Source of the DNA: Salinimicrobium sp. TH3
GTDB taxonomy: Bacteria; Bacteroidota; Bacteroidia; Flavobacteriales; Flavobacteriaceae
DNA: 64,000 nt
NCBI RefSeq assembly: GCF_026676115.1
Contig: NZ_JAPONB010000001.1
Span: 496,001-560,000, forward strand
Direction: 5' to 3'
In this document: piece after piece, positions 62,514-64,000 of the stretch
How the letters are laid out: every line of letters begins with the position of its first letter
Numbering within the stretch: position 1 is the first letter of the stretch
Translations under genes and position numbers: made by a program
The notes under the pieces: model-generated
Told to the model about the DNA's origin: nothing
What the model saw: only the letters and a program-made list of their open reading frames with translations
The model's database searches: none

Positions 62514-62888
62514 TTAAAAGCGATAGGTGCTGGTAAAGTTGCGTGTATCGGGTTCCCCGTTTAAAGTTCCCGGTTCCATTTCAGGAATTTTTTCCAGCAT
62601 ATTTCTTGCTGCTTCATTAACCAAAGGCTCGGAGCCTTCCACCGATTTTACTACAACTTCCCCTTGCTTATTAATGTCAAAGGAAACTTTCACCTGCCCA
62701 CGTACGTAAGCATTGTTCTTCATGGGATATTCATAGTGTTCCCTCACATGGGCATTTAGTTTTTCGTTAAAACATTCTGTTTTGTCTTCGGCATCTTCAC
62801 AACCGGGCCAAACCGGGGAGGTTTGTTGTGCCTGGGAAACTGCAATTCCCCCAAAGAAAAAACATGTGATAACTAAGAACTTCTTCAT
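62514..62888 (-). CDS. Secreted TonB C-terminal-domain protein, copy 2
   Basis: The protein has 124 residues, signal peptide (VITCFFFGGIAVSQAQ), then WPGCEDAEDKTECFNEKLNA and VKVSFDINKQGEVVVKSVEG, IPEMEPGTLNGEPDTRNF. Same plan and Cys pair as the product of 62082. It starts 18 bp before copy 1 in one run. Confidence 0.8.
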   Translation of the reverse strand: MKKFLVITCFFFGGIAVSQAQQTSPVWPGCEDAEDKTECFNEKLNAHVREHYEYPMKNNAYVRGQVKVSFDINKQGEVVVKSVEGSEPLVNEAARNMLEKIPEMEPGTLNGEPDTRNFTSTYRF

Positions 62889-62917
62889 ACTGTTGAAAAA
62901 TTTAAATTAAACAAAAA

Positions 62918-63742
62918 TTAAACCGCTACGCGGCCTTTTATAGCCGGATGCGGATCATAATTCTCCAATTTAAAATCTTCAAACTTAAAATCAAAAATAT
63001 TTTTCACCTCCGGGTTGAGCTTCATCACCGGTAACGGCCTTGGATCCCTTGACAGCTGCAGGTTCACCTGCTCCATATGATTGTTATAAATATGTGCGTC
63101 ACCAAAAGTGTGAATAAAATCCCCGGCCTCATAACCGCAAACCTGGGCGATCATCATGGTGAGCAGGGCGTAGGATGCAATATTGAATGGCACTCCCAGG
63201 AAAATATCGGCGCTGCGCTGATAAAGCTGACAGGAGAGTTTCCCATTGGCTACATAAAACTGAAAGAAGGCATGGCAGGGGGGAAGTGCCGCTTTCCCGT
63301 TAGCCACATTTTCTGAAAAACTTTTTGAATTATCTGGCAATACCGATGGATTCCAGGCGGTAACGAGCATGCGGCGGCTATTTGGATTCTTCTTTAGAGT
63401 GTCCACCACCTCTTTTATCTGGTCAATATCTTCACCGTTCCAGTTGCGCCATTGGTGTCCATATACCGGTCCCAGATCCCCATTTTCATCGGCCCACTCG
63501 TTCCAGATACGCACCCCGTTTTCCTGCAGGTATTTAATATTCGTATCCCCATTAAGGAACCAAAGCAGTTCATAAATGATAGACTTTAGATGAAGCTTTT
63601 TCGTGGTGACCATAGGAAAACCTTCGCTTAAGTCAAATCGCATTTGATAACCAAAAACACTTTTAGTGCCGGTGCCGGTGCGGTCCCCTTTTTCATTTCC
63701 GTTTTCCAGGACATGTTTTATCAAGTCGTGATACTGCTTCAT
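62918..63742 (-). CDS. thyA: Thymidylate synthase
   Basis: The protein has 274 residues. Catalytic Cys156 is in [13 protein letters not shown], the Arg pair in [12 protein letters not shown], and [19 protein letters not shown] and [10 protein letters not shown] complete the ThyA pattern. It methylates dUMP to dTMP with methylenetetrahydrofolate, which the folA product at 53697 regenerates. It is the first of the minus-strand run ending at 61288, with 30 bp to the next gene. Confidence 0.95.
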   Translation of the reverse strand: MKQYHDLIKHVLENGNEKGDRTGTGTKSVFGYQMRFDLSEGFPMVTTKKLHLKSIIYELLWFLNGDTNIKYLQENGVRIWNEWADENGDLGPVYGHQWRNWNGEDIDQIKEVVDTLKKNPNSRRMLVTAWNPSVLPDNSKSFSENVANGKAALPPCHAFFQFYVANGKLSCQLYQRSADIFLGVPFNIASYALLTMMIAQVCGYEAGDFIHTFGDAHIYNNHMEQVNLQLSRDPRPLPVMKLNPEVKNIFDFKFEDFKLENYDPHPAIKGRVAV

Positions 63743-64000
63743 TATAAGTTAATTCTGAAGGGTTTATATTTTAAAGATAGTGCTGATGCTTACCTGTCAA
63801 AAATGACAAATTCCGGATCAATTTCAGCTAAAATAGAAAACTGTCCCGATTAAAAAAGTTAATTCTAAAAAGGAATTGTTACAGACTTATTAACTATCGT
63901 ATTTATGATAAAGTATACCTGTTTTAGAATAAATATGAATCCTGAGTAATTATAAGTCTTAAGTCCTGAATCCTGGCTCTTGGTTCCATCTTTAGGACAT
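63743..64000. other. Non-coding end of the window upstream of thyA
   Basis: No gene is supported in the last 258 bp. A frame at 63644-63853 is a shadow of thyA. The end holds a short heptad-periodic run at 63964-63991. Confidence 0.5.
63964..63991. repeat. Short degenerate heptanucleotide run
   Basis: Four successive 7-mers, TCCTGAA, TCCTGGC, TCTTGGT, TCCATCT, keep a period of seven and resemble the variant end of the repeat at 51204-51280 (TTGGCTC). Both are preceded by AAGTCCT a few bases upstream. Possibly one family of intergenic repeats. Confidence 0.4.

Overview
The window looks like chromosome of a flavobacterium (Bacteroidota, Flavobacteriaceae). The support is low GC, starts without clear Shine-Dalgarno sequences, -7 boxes of the TAnnTTTG type, lipid A/LPS and Omp85-type outer-membrane genes, and many N-termini ending in lipobox-like Cys. 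No complete rRNA or tRNA gene was seen.

Layout. (1) 1-2.3 kb: tail of an integrated mobilizable element (Toprim primase-like protein, candidate oriT hairpin, MobC-like accessory protein, HUH relaxase, small membrane protein), ending at a 33-nt tRNA 3'-end remnant with its own terminator, probably the attachment site. (2) 3-21 kb: accessory DNA. Two ~1,230-residue paralogues join a metallophosphoesterase, a middle region with kinase-like motifs and an Omp85-like barrel. Between them lie a CNNM / MntP / CNNM divalent-metal export cluster, small orphan genes and debris of a serine recombinase. (3) 21-39 kb: a tyrosine integrase plus the fragment of a second one, then a 15.6-kb interval bounded by 57/58-bp near-identical direct repeats. 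The interval holds a VOC protein, cytochrome c, TTHB210-like protein, NmrA protein, a giant AAA/TPR/GAF histidine kinase with a LuxR-type regulator, an S41 peptidase with a CBM48-like tail, a CPBP protease and others. (4) 39-64 kb: mostly core-like genes: an arsenite (acr3) operon with an ArsR operator, a multi-PAS kinase and receiver, GDPD, waaA, a sugar aminotransferase, amidohydrolase, fabD, folA, asnA, egtD, TonB-domain proteins and thyA.

Two regulatory systems stand out from the raw sequence. First, four transcription units inside the 23-38 kb interval share an upstream element with identical spacing: AAATACC, 31 bp, GGTATTT, 21 bp, then a TTTG-containing -7 box (73 bp in each case). I infer a local regulon, most simply controlled by the two-component pair encoded in its middle. 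Second, asnA (asparagine synthetase A) is preceded by two attenuator-like units in tandem. Each has an Asn-codon-rich leader (10 of 25 residues are Asn in the first) followed by a strong intrinsic terminator, which suggests control by the supply of charged Asn-tRNA.

Positions, motifs and repeats were read by eye. Family assignments rest on recognised motifs, not on searches.
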